Source: Apostichopus japonicus
Lineage: Eukaryota; Echinodermata; Holothuroidea; Aspidochirotida; Stichopodidae
Length of the DNA: 64,000 nucleotides
Assembly: GCF_037975245.1 (NCBI RefSeq)
Contig: NC_092572.1
Span: 14,700,269 to 14,764,268, forward strand
Direction: 5' to 3'
Shown here: positions 24,298 through 38,619 of the stretch, one piece after another
Position numbering within the stretch: position 1 is the first letter of the stretch
How the letters are laid out: every line of letters begins with the position of its first letter
Notes under the pieces: model-generated
Database searches by the model: none
Seen by the model: only the letters and a program-made list of their open reading frames with translations
Told to the model about the DNA's origin: nothing
Position numbers and translations under genes: made by a program

Positions 24298-27200
24298 ACC
24301 ACGGATGCAAAAGAGAGTCTCGATCATCAGCTCGTACAGTGCGCCGAGCCATCGCGCCACTGTATGGACTGAGATATTAGGTGGATTAACTAATACTTAC
24401 AGCTCCCCTTGTAGGCACTTGCTGTAAAAGACGTCATCACCCGGGGTTCGAACCACGGATGCAAAAGAGAGTCTCGATCATCAGCTCGTACAGTGCGCCG
24501 AGCCATCGCGCCACTGTATGGACTGAGATATTAGGTGGATTAACTAATACTTACAGCTCCCCTTGTAGGCACTTGCTGTAAAAGACGTCATCACCCGGGG
24601 TTCGAACCACGGATGCAAAAGAGAGTCTCGATCATCAGCTCGTACAGTGCGCCGAGCCATCGCGCCACTGTATGGACTGAGATATTAGGTGGATTAACTA
24701 ATACTTACAGCTCCCCTTGTAGGCACTTGCTGTAAAAGACGTCATCACCCGGGGTTCGAACCACGGATGCAAAAGAGAGTCTCGATCATCAGCTCGTACA
24801 GTGCGCCGAGCCATCGCGCCACTGTATGGACTGAGATATTAGGTGGATTAACTAATACTTACAGCTCCCCTTGTAGGCACTTGCTGTAAAAGACGTCATC
24901 ACCCGGGGTTCGAACCACGGATGCAAAAGAGAGTCTCGATCATCAGCTCGTACAGTGCGCCGAGCCATCGCGCCACTGTATGGACTGAGATATTAGGTGG
25001 ATTAACTAATACTTACAGCTCCCCTTGTAGGCACTTGCTGTAAAAGACGTCATCACCCGGGGTTCGAACCACGGATGCAAAAGAGAGTCTCGATCATCAG
25101 CTCGTACAGTGCGCCGAGCCATCGCGCCACTGTATGGACTGAGATATTAGGTGGATTAACTAATACTTACAGCTCCCCTTGTAGGCACTTGCTGTAAAAG
25201 ACGTCATCACCCGGGGTTCGAACCACGGATGCAAAAGAGAGTCTCGATCATCAGCTCGTACAGTGCGCCGAGCCATCGCGCCACTGTATGGACTGAGATA
25301 TTAGGTGGATTAACTAATACTTACAGCTCCCCTTGTAGGCACTTGCTGTAAAAGACGTCATCACCCGGGGTTCGAACCACGGATGCAAAAGAGAGTCTCG
25401 ATCATCAGCTCGTACAGTGCGCCGAGCCATCGCGCCACTGTATGGACTGAGATATTAGGTGGATTAACTAATACTTACAGCTCCCCTTGTAGGCACTTGC
25501 TGTAAAAGACGTCATCACCCGGGGTTCGAACCACGGATGCAAAAGAGAGTCTCGATCATCAGCTCGTACAGTGCGCCGAGCCATCGCGCCACTGTATGGA
25601 CTGAGATATTAGGTGGATTAACTAATACTTACAGCTCCCCTTGTAGGCACTTGCTGTAAAAGACGTCATCACCCGGGGTTCGAACCACGGATGCAAAAGA
25701 GAGTCTCGATCATCAGCTCGTACAGTGCGCCGAGCCATCGCGCCACTGTATGGACTGAGATATTAGGTGGATTAACTAATACTTACAGCTCCCCTTGTAG
25801 GCACTTGCTGTAAAAGACGTCATCACCCGGGGTTCGAACCACGGATGCAAAAGAGAGTCTCGATCATCAGCTCGTACAGTGCGCCGAGCCATCGCGCCAC
25901 TGTATGGACTGAGATATTAGGTGGATTAACTAATACTTACAGCTCCCCTTGTAGGCACTTGCTGTAAAAGACGTCATCACCCGGGGTTCGAACCACGGAT
26001 GCAAAAGAGAGTCTCGATCATCAGCTCGTACAGTGCGCCGAGCCATCGCGCCACTGTATGGACTGAGATATTAGGTGGATTAACTAATACTTACAGCTCC
26101 CCTTGTAGGCACTTGCTGTAAAAGACGTCATCACCCGGGGTTCGAACCACGGATGCAAAAGAGAGTCTCGATCATCAGCTCGTACAGTGCGCCGAGCCAT
26201 CGCGCCACTGTATGGACTGAGATATTAGGTGGATTAACTAATACTTACAGCTCCCCTTGTAGGCACTTGCTGTAAAAGACGTCATCACCCGGGGTTCGAA
26301 CCACGGATGCAAAAGAGAGTCTCGATCATCAGCTCGTACAGTGCGCCGAGCCATCGCGCCACTGTATGGACTGAGATATTAGGTGGATTAACTAATACTT
26401 ACAGCTCCCCTTGTAGGCACTTGCTGTAAAAGACGTCATCACCCGGGGTTCGAACCACGGATGCAAAAGAGAGTCTCGATCATCAGCTCGTACAGTGCGC
26501 CGAGCCATCGCGCCACTGTATGGACTGAGATATTAGGTGGATTAACTAATACTTACAGCTCCCCTTGTAGGCACTTGCTGTAAAAGACGTCATCACCCGG
26601 GGTTCGAACCACGGATGCAAAAGAGAGTCTCGATCATCAGCTCGTACAGTGCGCCGAGCCATCGCGCCACTGTATGGACTGAGATATTAGGTGGATTAAC
26701 TAATACTTACAGCTCCCCTTGTAGGCACTTGCTGTAAAAGACGTCATCACCCGGGGTTCGAACCACGGATGCAAAAGAGAGTCTCGATCATCAGCTCGTA
26801 CAGTGCGCCGAGCCATCGCGCCACTGTATGGACTGAGATATTAGGTGGATTAACTAATACTTACAGCTCCCCTTGTAGGCACTTGCTGTAAAAGACGTCA
26901 TCACCCGGGGTTCGAACCACGGATGCAAAAGAGAGTCTCGATCATCAGCTCGTACAGTGCGCCGAGCCATCGCGCCACTGTATGGACTGAGATATTAGGT
27001 GGATTAACTAATACTTACAGCTCCCCTTGTAGGCACTTGCTGTAAAAGACGTCATCACCCGGGGTTCGAACCACGGATGCAAAAGAGAGTCTCGATCATC
27101 AGCTCGTACAGTGCGCCGAGCCATCGCGCCACTGTATGGACTGAGATATTAGGTGGATTAACTAATACTTACAGCTCCCCTTGTAGGCACTTGCTGTAAA

Positions 27201-29687
27201 AGACGTCATCACCCGGGGTTCGAACCACGGATGCAAAAGAGAGTCTCGATCATCAGCTCGTACAGTGCGCCGAGCCATCGCGCCACTGTATGGACTGAGA
27301 TATTAGGTGGATTAACTAATACTTACAGCTCCCCTTGTAGGCACTTGCTGTAAAAGACGTCATCACCCGGGGTTCGAACCACGGATGCAAAAGAGAGTCT
27401 CGATCATCAGCTCGTACAGTGCGCCGAGCCATCGCGCCACTGTATGGACTGAGATATTAGGTGGATTAACTAATACTTACAGCTCCCCTTGTAGGCACTT
27501 GCTGTAAAAGACGTCATCACCCGGGGTTCGAACCACGGATGCAAAAGAGAGTCTCGATCATCAGCTCGTACAGTGCGCCGAGCCATCGCGCCACTGTATG
27601 GACTGAGATATTAGGTGGATTAACTAATACTTACAGCTCCCCTTGTAGGCACTTGCTGTAAAAGACGTCATCACCCGGGGTTCGAACCACGGATGCAAAA
27701 GAGAGTCTCGATCATCAGCTCGTACAGTGCGCCGAGCCATCGCGCCACTGTATGGACTGAGATATTAGGTGGATTAACTAATACTTACAGCTCCCCTTGT
27801 AGGCACTTGCTGTAAAAGACGTCATCACCCGGGGTTCGAACCACGGATGCAAAAGAGAGTCTCGATCATCAGCTCGTACAGTGCGCCGAGCCATCGCGCC
27901 ACTGTATGGACTGAGATATTAGGTGGATTAACTAATACTTACAGCTCCCCTTGTAGGCACTTGCTGTAAAAGACGTCATCACCCGGGGTTCGAACCACGG
28001 ATGCAAAAGAGAGTCTCGATCATCAGCTCGTACAGTGCGCCGAGCCATCGCGCCACTGTATGGACTGAGATATTAGGTGGATTAACTAATACTTACAGCT
28101 CCCCTTGTAGGCACTTGCTGTAAAAGACGTCATCACCCGGGGTTCGAACCACGGATGCAAAAGAGAGTCTCGATCATCAGCTCGTACAGTGCGCCGAGCC
28201 ATCGCGCCACTGTATGGACTGAGATATTAGGTGGATTAACTAATACTTACAGCTCCCCTTGTAGGCACTTGCTGTAAAAGACGTCATCACCCGGGGTTCG
28301 AACCACGGATGCAAAAGAGAGTCTCGATCATCAGCTCGTACAGTGCGCCGAGCCATCGCGCCACTGTATGGACTGAGATATTAGGTGGATTAACTAATAC
28401 TTACAGCTCCCCTTGTAGGCACTTGCTGTAAAAGACGTCATCACCCGGGGTTCGAACCACGGATGCAAAAGAGAGTCTCGATCATCAGCTCGTACAGTGC
28501 GCCGAGCCATCGCGCCACTGTATGGACTGAGATATTAGGTGGATTAACTAATACTTACAGCTCCCCTTGTAGGCACTTGCTGTAAAAGACGTCATCACCC
28601 GGGGTTCGAACCACGGATGCAAAAGAGAGTCTCGATCATCAGCTCGTACAGTGCGCCGAGCCATCGCGCCACTGTATGGACTGAGATATTAGGTGGATTA
28701 ACTAATACTTACAGCTCCCCTTGTAGGCACTTGCTGTAAAAGACGTCATCACCCGGGGTTCGAACCACGGATGCAAAAGAGAGTCTCGATCATCAGCTCG
28801 TACAGTGCGCCGAGCCATCGCGCCACTGTATGGACTGAGATATTAGGTGGATTAACTAATACTTACAGCTCCCCTTGTAGGCACTTGCTGTAAAAGACGT
28901 CATCACCCGGGGTTCGAACCACGGATGCAAAAGAGAGTCTCGATCATCAGCTCGTACAGTGCGCCGAGCCATCGCGCCACTGTATGGACTGAGATATTAG
29001 GTGGATTAACTAATACTTACAGCTCCCCTTGTAGGCACTTGCTGTAAAAGACGTCATCACCCGGGGTTCGAACCACGGATGCAAAAGAGAGTCTCGATCA
29101 TCAGCTCGTACAGTGCGCCGAGCCATCGCGCCACTGTATGGACTGAGATATTAGGTGGATTAACTAATACTTACAGCTCCCCTTGTAGGCACTTGCTGTA
29201 AAAGACGTCATCACCCGGGGTTCGAACCACGGATGCAAAAGAGAGTCTCGATCATCAGCTCGTACAGTGCGCCGAGCCATCGCGCCACTGTATGGACTGA
29301 GATATTAGGTGGATTAACTAATACTTACAGCTCCCCTTGTAGGCACTTGCTGTAAAAGACGTCATCACCCGGGGTTCGAACCACGGATGCAAAAGAGAGT
29401 CTCGATCATCAGCTCGTACAGTGCGCCGAGCCATCGCGCCACTGTATGGACTGAGATATTAGGTGGATTAACTAATACTTACAGCTCCCCTTGTAGGCAC
29501 TTGCTGTAAAAGACGTCATCACCCGGGGTTCGAACCACGGATGCAAAAGAGAGTCTCGATCATCAGCTCGTACAGTGCGCCGAGCCATCGCGCCACTGTA
29601 TGGACTGAGATATTAGGTGGATTAACTAATACTTACAGCTCCCCTTGTAGGCACTTGCTGTAAAAGACGTCATCACCCGGGGTTCGA
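24298..29687. repeat. Domain 2: 35 variant-free consensus units
   Basis: Thirty-five consecutive units with T21, T81, T107, T112, T115 and G149, in which I saw no substitution or indel. This is the purest stretch of the window and matches the presumed consensus. Recent expansion or strong homogenisation is inferred; assembly polishing toward a consensus is the alternative. The right part, from 26603, is also the start of the segmental duplication described separately. Confidence 0.85.
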
Positions 29688-30611
29688 ACCACGGATGCAA
29701 AAGAGAGCCTCGATCATCAGCTCGTACAGTGCGCCGAGCCATCGCGCCACTGTATGGACTGAGATATTAGGTGGATTAACTAATACTTACAGCTCCCCTT
29801 GTAGGCACTTGCTGTAAAAGACGTCATCACCCGGGGTTCGAACCACGGATGCAAAAGAGAGCCTCGATCATCAGCTCGTACAGTGCGCCGAGCCATCGCG
29901 CCACTGTATGGACTGAGATATTAGGTGGATTAACTAATACTTACAGCTCCCCTTGTAGGCACTTGCTGTAAAAGACGTCATCACCCGGGGTTCGAACCAC
30001 GGATGCAAAAGAGAGCCTCGATCATCAGCTCGTACAGTGCGCCGAGCCATCGCGCCACTGTATGGACTGAGATATTAGGTGGATTAACTAATACTTACAG
30101 CTCCCCTTGTAGGCACTTGCTGTAAAAGACGTCATCACCCGGGGTTCGAACCACGGATGCAAAAGAGAGCCTCGATCATCAGCTCGTACAGTGCGCCGAG
30201 CCATCGCGCCACTGTATGGACTGAGATATTAGGTGGATTAACTAATACTTACAGCTCCCCTTGTAGGCACTTGCTGTAAAAGACGTCATCACCCGGGGTT
30301 CGAACCACGGATGCAAAAGAGAGCCTCGATCATCAGCTCGTACAGTGCGCCGAGCCATCGCGCCACTGTATGGACTGAGATATTAGGTGGATTAACTAAT
30401 ACTTACAGCTCCCCTTGTAGGCACTTGCTGTAAAAGACGTCATCACCCGGGGTTCGAACCACGGATGCAAAAGAGAGCCTCGATCATCAGCTCGTACAGT
30501 GCGCCGAGCCATCGCGCCACTGTATGGACTGAGATATTAGGTGGATTAACTAATACTTACAGCATCCCTTGTAGGCACTTGCTGTAAAAGACGTCATCAC
30601 CCGGGGTTCGA
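29688..30611. repeat. Six T21C units ending in the 107-108 double variant
   Basis: Six units carry GAGAGCCTCG instead of GAGAGTCTCG (T21C at 29708, 29862, 30016, 30170, 30324, 30478). The last also has CAGCATCCC for CAGCTCCCC, an adjacent double change T107A and C108T at 30564-30565. The same six-unit block with the same terminal double change recurs at 36772-37695, exactly 7084 bp (46 units) later. Confidence 0.9.
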
Positions 30612-31535
30612 ACCACGGATGCAAAAGAGAGTCTCGATCATCAGCTCGTACAGTGCGCCGAGCCATCGCGCCACTGTATGGACTGAGATATTAGGTGGAT
30701 TAACTAATACTTACAGCTCCCCTTGTAGGCACTTGCTGTAAAAGACGTCATCACCCGGGGTTCGAACCACGGATGCAAAAGAGAGTCTCGATCATCAGCT
30801 CGTACAGTGCGCCGAGCCATCGCGCCACTGTATGGACTGAGATATTAGGTGGATTAACTAATACTTACAGCTCCCCTTGTAGGCACTTGCTGTAAAAGAC
30901 GTCATCACCCGGGGTTCGAACCACGGATGCAAAAGAGAGTCTCGATCATCAGCTCGTACAGTGCGCCGAGCCATCGCGCCACTGTATGGACTGAGATATT
31001 AGGTGGATTAACTAATACTTACAGCTCCCCTTGTAGGCACTTGCTGTAAAAGACGTCATCACCCGGGGTTCGAACCACGGATGCAAAAGAGAGTCTCGAT
31101 CATCAGCTCGTACAGTGCGCCGAGCCATCGCGCCACTGTATGGACTGAGATATTAGGTGGATTAACTAATACTTACAGCTCCCCTTGTAGGCACTTGCTG
31201 TAAAAGACGTCATCACCCGGGGTTCGAACCACGGATGCAAAAGAGAGTCTCGATCATCAGCTCGTACAGTGCGCCGAGCCATCGCGCCACTGTATGGACT
31301 GAGATATTAGGTGGATTAACTAATACTTACAGCTCCCCTTGTAGGCACTTGCTGTAAAAGACGTCATCACCCGGGGTTCGAACCACGGATGCAAAAGAGA
31401 GTCTCGATCATCAGCTCGTACAGTGCGCCGAGCCATCGCGCCACTGTATGGACTGAGATATTAGGTGGATTAACTAATACTTACAGCTCCCCTTGTAGGC
31501 ACTTGCTGTAAAAGACGTCATCACCCGGGGTTCGA
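30612..31535. repeat. Six plain units between T21C blocks
   Basis: Six units with T21 and T115 and no other variant, between two T21C blocks. The same six-unit interval is repeated at 37696-38619, supporting block duplication rather than independent mutation. Confidence 0.85.
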
Positions 31536-33691
31536 ACCACGGATGCAAAAGAGAGCCTCGATCATCAGCTCGTACAGTGCGCCGAGCCATCGCGCCACTG
31601 TATGGACTGAGATATTAGGTGGATTAACTAATACTTACAGCTCCCCTTGTAGGCACTTGCTGTAAAAGACGTCATCACCCGGGGTTCGAACCACGGATGC
31701 AAAAGAGAGCCTCGATCATCAGCTCGTACAGTGCGCCGAGCCATCGCGCCACTGTATGGACTGAGATATTAGGTGGATTAACTAATACTTACAGCTCCCC
31801 TTGTAGGCACTTGCTGTAAAAGACGTCATCACCCGGGGTTCGAACCACGGATGCAAAAGAGAGCCTCGATCATCAGCTCGTACAGTGCGCCGAGCCATCG
31901 CGCCACTGTATGGACTGAGATATTAGGTGGATTAACTAATACTTACAGCTCCCCTTGTAGGCACTTGCTGTAAAAGACGTCATCACCCGGGGTTCGAACC
32001 ACGGATGCAAAAGAGAGCCTCGATCATCAGCTCGTACAGTGCGCCGAGCCATCGCGCCACTGTATGGACTGAGATATTAGGTGGATTAACTAATACTTAC
32101 AGCTCCCCTTGTAGGCACTTGCTGTAAAAGACGTCATCACCCGGGGTTCGAACCACGGATGCAAAAGAGAGCCTCGATCATCAGCTCGTACAGTGCGCCG
32201 AGCCATCGCGCCACTGTATGGACTGAGATATTAGGTGGATTAACTAATACTTACAGCTCCCCTTGTAGGCACTTGCTGTAAAAGACGTCATCACCCGGGG
32301 TTCGAACCACGGATGCAAAAGAGAGCCTCGATCATCAGCTCGTACAGTGCGCCGAGCCATCGCGCCACTGTATGGACTGAGATATTAGGTGGATTAACTA
32401 ATACTTACAGCTCCCCTTGTAGGCACTTGCTGTAAAAGACGTCATCACCCGGGGTTCGAACCACGGATGCAAAAGAGAGCCTCGATCATCAGCTCGTACA
32501 GTGCGCCGAGCCATCGCGCCACTGTATGGACTGAGATATTAGGTGGATTAACTAATACTTACAGCTCCCCTTGCAGGCACTTGCTGTAAAAGACGTCATC
32601 ACCCGGGGTTCGAACCACGGATGCAAAAGAGAGCCTCGATCATCAGCTCGTACAGTGCGCCGAGCCATCGCGCCACTGTATGGACTGAGATATTAGGTGG
32701 ATTAACTAATACTTACAGCTCCCCTTGCAGGCACTTGCTGTAAAAGACGTCATCACCCGGGGTTCGAACCACGGATGCAAAAGAGAGCCTCGATCATCAG
32801 CTCGTACAGTGCGCCGAGCCATCGCGCCACTGTATGGACTGAGATATTAGGTGGATTAACTAATACTTACAGCTCCCCTTGCAGGCACTTGCTGTAAAAG
32901 ACGTCATCACCCGGGGTTCGAACCACGGATGCAAAAGAGAGCCTCGATCATCGGCTCGTACAGTGCGCCGAGCCATCGCGCCACTGTATGGACTGAGATA
33001 TTAGGTGGATTAACTAATACTTACAGCTCCCCTTGCAGGCACTTGCTGTAAAAGACGTCATCACCCGGGGTTCGAACCACGGATGCAAAAGAGAGCCTCG
33101 ATCATCAGCTCGTACAGTGCGCCGAGCCATCGCGCCACTGTATGGACTGAGATATTAGGTGGATTAACTAATACTTACAGCTCCCCTTGTAGGCACTTGC
33201 TGTAAAAGACGTCATCACCCGGGGTTCGAACCACGGATGCAAAAGAGAGCCTCGATCATCAGCTCGTACAGTGCGCCGAGCCATCGCGCCACTGTATGGA
33301 CTGAGATATTAGGTGGATTAACTAATACTTACAGCTCCCCTTGTAGGCACTTGCTGTAAAAGACGTCATCACCCGGGGTTCGAACCACGGATGCAAAAGA
33401 GAGCCTCGATCATCAGCTCGTACAGTGCGCCGAGCCATCGCGCCACTGTATGGACTGAGATATTAGGTGGATTAACTAATACTTACAGCTCCCCTTGTAG
33501 GCACTTGCTGTAAAAGACGTCATCACCCGGGGTTCGAACCACGGATGCAAAAGAGAGCCTCGATCATCAGCTCGTACAGTGCGCCGAGCCATCGCGCCAC
33601 TGTATGGACTGAGATATTAGGTGGATTAACTAATACTTACAGCTCCCCTTGTAGGCACTTGCTGTAAAAGACGTCATCACCCGGGATTCGA
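31536..33691. repeat. Fourteen T21C units with a C115 core and terminal G149A
   Basis: All fourteen units have T21C. Units 7 to 10 also have C115 (32574, 32728, 32882, 33036); the tenth has a private A32G at 32953. The last unit has G149A at 33686, turning CCCGGGGTTCGA into CCCGGGATTCGA. Related 12-unit versions, which differ in the middle, lie at 38620-40467 and 42470-44317. Confidence 0.9.
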
Positions 33692-33694
33692 ACC
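33684..33694 (-). promoter_or_regulatory. Exact-consensus B box created by G149A (copy 1)
   Basis: With A at 33686 the minus strand reads GGTTCGAATCC, an exact match to the GGTTCGANTCC consensus, where normal units read GGTTCGAACCC. It is one of only three such units seen in about 416. Each sits at the end of a T21C block, so the copies are probably identical by descent. Whether this raises TFIIIC binding is untested. Confidence 0.6.
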
Positions 33695-36600
33695 ACGGAT
33701 GCAAAAGAGAGTCTCGATCATCAGCTCGTACAGTGCGCCGAGCCATCGCGCCACTGTATGGACTGAGATATTAGGTGGATTAACTAATACTTACAGCTCC
33801 CCTTGTAGGCACTTGCTGTAAAAGACGTCATCACCCGGGGTTCGAACCACGGATGCAAAAGAGAGTCTCGATCATCAGCTCGTACAGTGCGCCGAGCCAT
33901 CGCGCCACTGTATGGACTGAGATATTAGGTGGATTAACTAATACTTACAGCTCCCCTTGTAGGCACTTGCTGTAAAAGACGTCATCACCCGGGGTTCGAA
34001 CCACGGATGCAAAAGAGAGTCTCGATCATCAGCTCGTACAGTGCGCCGAGCCATCGCGCCACTGTATGGACTGAGATATTAGGTGGATTAACTAATACTT
34101 ACAGCTCCCCTTGTAGGCACTTGCTGTAAAAGACGTCATCACCCGGGGTTCGAACCACGGATGCAAAAGAGAGTCTCGATCATCAGCTCGTACAGTGCGC
34201 CGAGCCATCGCGCCACTGTATGGACTGAGATATTAGGTGGATTAACTAATACTTACAGCTCCCCTTGTAGGCACTTGCTGTAAAAGACGTCATCACCCGG
34301 GGTTCGAACCACGGATGCAAAAGAGAGTCTCGATCATCAGCTCGTACAGTGCGCCGAGCCATCGCGCCACTGTATGGACTGAGATATTAGGTGGATTAAC
34401 TAATACTTACAGCTCCCCTTGTAGGCACTTGCTGTAAAAGACGTCATCACCCGGGGTTCGAACCACGGATGCAAAAGAGAGTCTCGATCATCAGCTCGTA
34501 CAGTGCGCCGAGCCATCGCGCCACTGTATGGACTGAGATATTAGGTGGATTAACTAATACTTACAGCTCCCCTTGTAGGCACTTGCTGTAAAAGACGTCA
34601 TCACCCGGGGTTCGAACCACGGATGCAAAAGAGAGTCTCGATCATCAGCTCGTACAGTGCGCCGAGCCATCGCGCCACTGTATGGACTGAGATATTAGGT
34701 GGATTAACTAATACTTACAGCTCCCCTTGTAGGCACTTGCTGTAAAAGACGTCATCACCCGGGGTTCGAACCACGGATGCAAAAGAGAGTCTCGATCATC
34801 AGCTCGTACAGTGCGCCGAGCCATCGCGCCACTGTATGGACTGAGATATTAGGTGGATTAACTAATACTTACAGCTCCCCTTGTAGGCACTTGCTGTAAA
34901 AGACGTCATCACCCGGGGTTCGAACCACGGATGCAAAAGAGAGTCTCGATCATCAGCTCGTACAGTGCGCCGAGCCATCGCGCCACTGTATGGACTGAGA
35001 TATTAGGTGGATTAACTAATACTTACAGCTCCCCTTGTAGGCACTTGCTGTAAAAGACGTCATCACCCGGGGTTCGAACCACGGATGCAAAAGAGAGTCT
35101 CGATCATCAGCTCGTACAGTGCGCCGAGCCATCGCGCCACTGTATGGACTGAGATATTAGGTGGATTAACTAATACTTACAGCTCCCCTTGTAGGCACTT
35201 GCTGTAAAAGACGTCATCACCCGGGGTTCGAACCACGGATGCAAAAGAGAGTCTCGATCATCAGCTCGTACAGTGCGCCGAGCCATCGCGCCACTGTATG
35301 GACTGAGATATTAGGTGGATTAACTAATACTTACAGCTCCCCTTGTAGGCACTTGCTGTAAAAGACGTCATCACCCGGGGTTCGAACCACGGATGCAAAA
35401 GAGAGTCTCGATCATCAGCTCGTACAGTGCGCCGAGCCATCGCGCCACTGTATGGACTGAGATATTAGGTGGATTAACTAATACTTACAGCTCCCCTTGT
35501 AGGCACTTGCTGTAAAAGACGTCATCACCCGGGGTTCGAACCACGGATGCAAAAGAGAGTCTCGATCATCAGCTCGTACAGTGCGCCGAGCCATCGCGCC
35601 ACTGTATGGACTGAGATATTAGGTGGATTAACTAATACTTACAGCTCCCCTTGTAGGCACTTGCTGTAAAAGACGTCATCACCCGGGGTTCGAACCACGG
35701 ATGCAAAAGAGAGTCTCGATCATCAGCTCGTACAGTGCGCCGAGCCATCGCGCCACTGTATGGACTGAGATATTAGGTGGATTAACTAATACTTACAGCT
35801 CCCCTTGTAGGCACTTGCTGTAAAAGACGTCATCACCCGGGGTTCGAACCACGGATGCAAAAGAGAGTCTCGATCATCAGCTCGTACAGTGCGCCGAGCC
35901 ATCGCGCCACTGTATGGACTGAGATATTAGGTGGATTAACTAATACTTACAGCTCCCCTTGTAGGCACTTGCTGTAAAAGACGTCATCACCCGGGGTTCG
36001 AACCACGGATGCAAAAGAGAGTCTCGATCATCAGCTCGTACAGTGCGCCGAGCCATCGCGCCACTGTATGGACTGAGATATTAGGTGGATTAACTAATAC
36101 TTACAGCTCCCCTTGTAGGCACTTGCTGTAAAAGACGTCATCACCCGGGGTTCGAACCACGGATGCAAAAGAGAGTCTCGATCATCAGCTCGTACAGTGC
36201 GCCGAGCCATCGCGCCACTGTATGGACTGAGATATTAGGTGGATTAACTAATACTTACAGCTCCCCTTGTAGGCACTTGCTGTAAAAGACGTCATCACCC
36301 GGGGTTCGAACCACGGATGCAAAAGAGAGTCTCGATCATCAGCTCGTACAGTGCGCCGAGCCATCGCGCCACTGTATGGACTGAGATATTAGGTGGATTA
36401 ACTAATACTTACAGCTCCCCTTGTAGGCACTTGCTGTAAAAGACGTCATCACCCGGGGTTCGAACCACGGATGCAAAAGAGAGTCTCGATCATCAGCTCG
36501 TACAGTGCGCCGAGCCATCGCGCCACTGTATGGACTGAGATATTAGGTGGATTAACTAATACTTACAGCTCCCCTTGTAGGCACTTGCTGTAAAAGACGT

Positions 36601-36771
36601 CATCACCCGGGGTTCGAACCACGGATGCAAAAGAGAGTCTCGATCATCAGCTCGTACAGTGCGCCGAGCCATCGCGCCACTGTATGGACTGAGATATTAG
36701 GTGGATTAACTAATACTTACAGCTCCCCTTGTAGGCACTTGCTGTAAAAGACGTCATCACCCGGGGTTCGA
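33692..36771. repeat. Twenty plain units
   Basis: Twenty units with no diagnostic variant between the first G149A unit and the next T21C block. With the following blocks they form the left part of the second copy of the 6.2-kb segmental duplication. Confidence 0.85.
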
Positions 36772-37695
36772 ACCACGGATGCAAAAGAGAGCCTCGATCA
36801 TCAGCTCGTACAGTGCGCCGAGCCATCGCGCCACTGTATGGACTGAGATATTAGGTGGATTAACTAATACTTACAGCTCCCCTTGTAGGCACTTGCTGTA
36901 AAAGACGTCATCACCCGGGGTTCGAACCACGGATGCAAAAGAGAGCCTCGATCATCAGCTCGTACAGTGCGCCGAGCCATCGCGCCACTGTATGGACTGA
37001 GATATTAGGTGGATTAACTAATACTTACAGCTCCCCTTGTAGGCACTTGCTGTAAAAGACGTCATCACCCGGGGTTCGAACCACGGATGCAAAAGAGAGC
37101 CTCGATCATCAGCTCGTACAGTGCGCCGAGCCATCGCGCCACTGTATGGACTGAGATATTAGGTGGATTAACTAATACTTACAGCTCCCCTTGTAGGCAC
37201 TTGCTGTAAAAGACGTCATCACCCGGGGTTCGAACCACGGATGCAAAAGAGAGCCTCGATCATCAGCTCGTACAGTGCGCCGAGCCATCGCGCCACTGTA
37301 TGGACTGAGATATTAGGTGGATTAACTAATACTTACAGCTCCCCTTGTAGGCACTTGCTGTAAAAGACGTCATCACCCGGGGTTCGAACCACGGATGCAA
37401 AAGAGAGCCTCGATCATCAGCTCGTACAGTGCGCCGAGCCATCGCGCCACTGTATGGACTGAGATATTAGGTGGATTAACTAATACTTACAGCTCCCCTT
37501 GTAGGCACTTGCTGTAAAAGACGTCATCACCCGGGGTTCGAACCACGGATGCAAAAGAGAGCCTCGATCATCAGCTCGTACAGTGCGCCGAGCCATCGCG
37601 CCACTGTATGGACTGAGATATTAGGTGGATTAACTAATACTTACAGCATCCCTTGTAGGCACTTGCTGTAAAAGACGTCATCACCCGGGGTTCGA
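36772..37695. repeat. Six T21C units with the 107-108 double variant, second copy
   Basis: T21C at 36792, 36946, 37100, 37254, 37408 and 37562; the last unit has T107A and C108T at 37648-37649. Marker content is identical to 29688-30611. Confidence 0.9.
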
Positions 37696-38619
37696 ACCAC
37701 GGATGCAAAAGAGAGTCTCGATCATCAGCTCGTACAGTGCGCCGAGCCATCGCGCCACTGTATGGACTGAGATATTAGGTGGATTAACTAATACTTACAG
37801 CTCCCCTTGTAGGCACTTGCTGTAAAAGACGTCATCACCCGGGGTTCGAACCACGGATGCAAAAGAGAGTCTCGATCATCAGCTCGTACAGTGCGCCGAG
37901 CCATCGCGCCACTGTATGGACTGAGATATTAGGTGGATTAACTAATACTTACAGCTCCCCTTGTAGGCACTTGCTGTAAAAGACGTCATCACCCGGGGTT
38001 CGAACCACGGATGCAAAAGAGAGTCTCGATCATCAGCTCGTACAGTGCGCCGAGCCATCGCGCCACTGTATGGACTGAGATATTAGGTGGATTAACTAAT
38101 ACTTACAGCTCCCCTTGTAGGCACTTGCTGTAAAAGACGTCATCACCCGGGGTTCGAACCACGGATGCAAAAGAGAGTCTCGATCATCAGCTCGTACAGT
38201 GCGCCGAGCCATCGCGCCACTGTATGGACTGAGATATTAGGTGGATTAACTAATACTTACAGCTCCCCTTGTAGGCACTTGCTGTAAAAGACGTCATCAC
38301 CCGGGGTTCGAACCACGGATGCAAAAGAGAGTCTCGATCATCAGCTCGTACAGTGCGCCGAGCCATCGCGCCACTGTATGGACTGAGATATTAGGTGGAT
38401 TAACTAATACTTACAGCTCCCCTTGTAGGCACTTGCTGTAAAAGACGTCATCACCCGGGGTTCGAACCACGGATGCAAAAGAGAGTCTCGATCATCAGCT
38501 CGTACAGTGCGCCGAGCCATCGCGCCACTGTATGGACTGAGATATTAGGTGGATTAACTAATACTTACAGCTCCCCTTGTAGGCACTTGCTGTAAAAGAC
38601 GTCATCACCCGGGGTTCGA
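37696..38619. repeat. Six plain units, second copy
   Basis: Six consensus units that mirror 30612-31535 inside segmental duplication A. Confidence 0.85.

Larger units (their letters stand above)
26603..32787. repeat. Segmental duplication A, copy 1 (about 6185 bp)
   Basis: By marker comparison this stretch equals 33687-39871 at a shift of 7084 bp (46 units). Shared marks in order: six T21C units, the T107A/C108T double change (30564 and 37648), six plain units, six T21C/T115 units, then C115 at 32574/39658 and 32728/39812. Similarity ends on the left at G149A (33686, absent from copy 1) and on the right where 32788 is C but 39872 is T. Confidence 0.8.
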
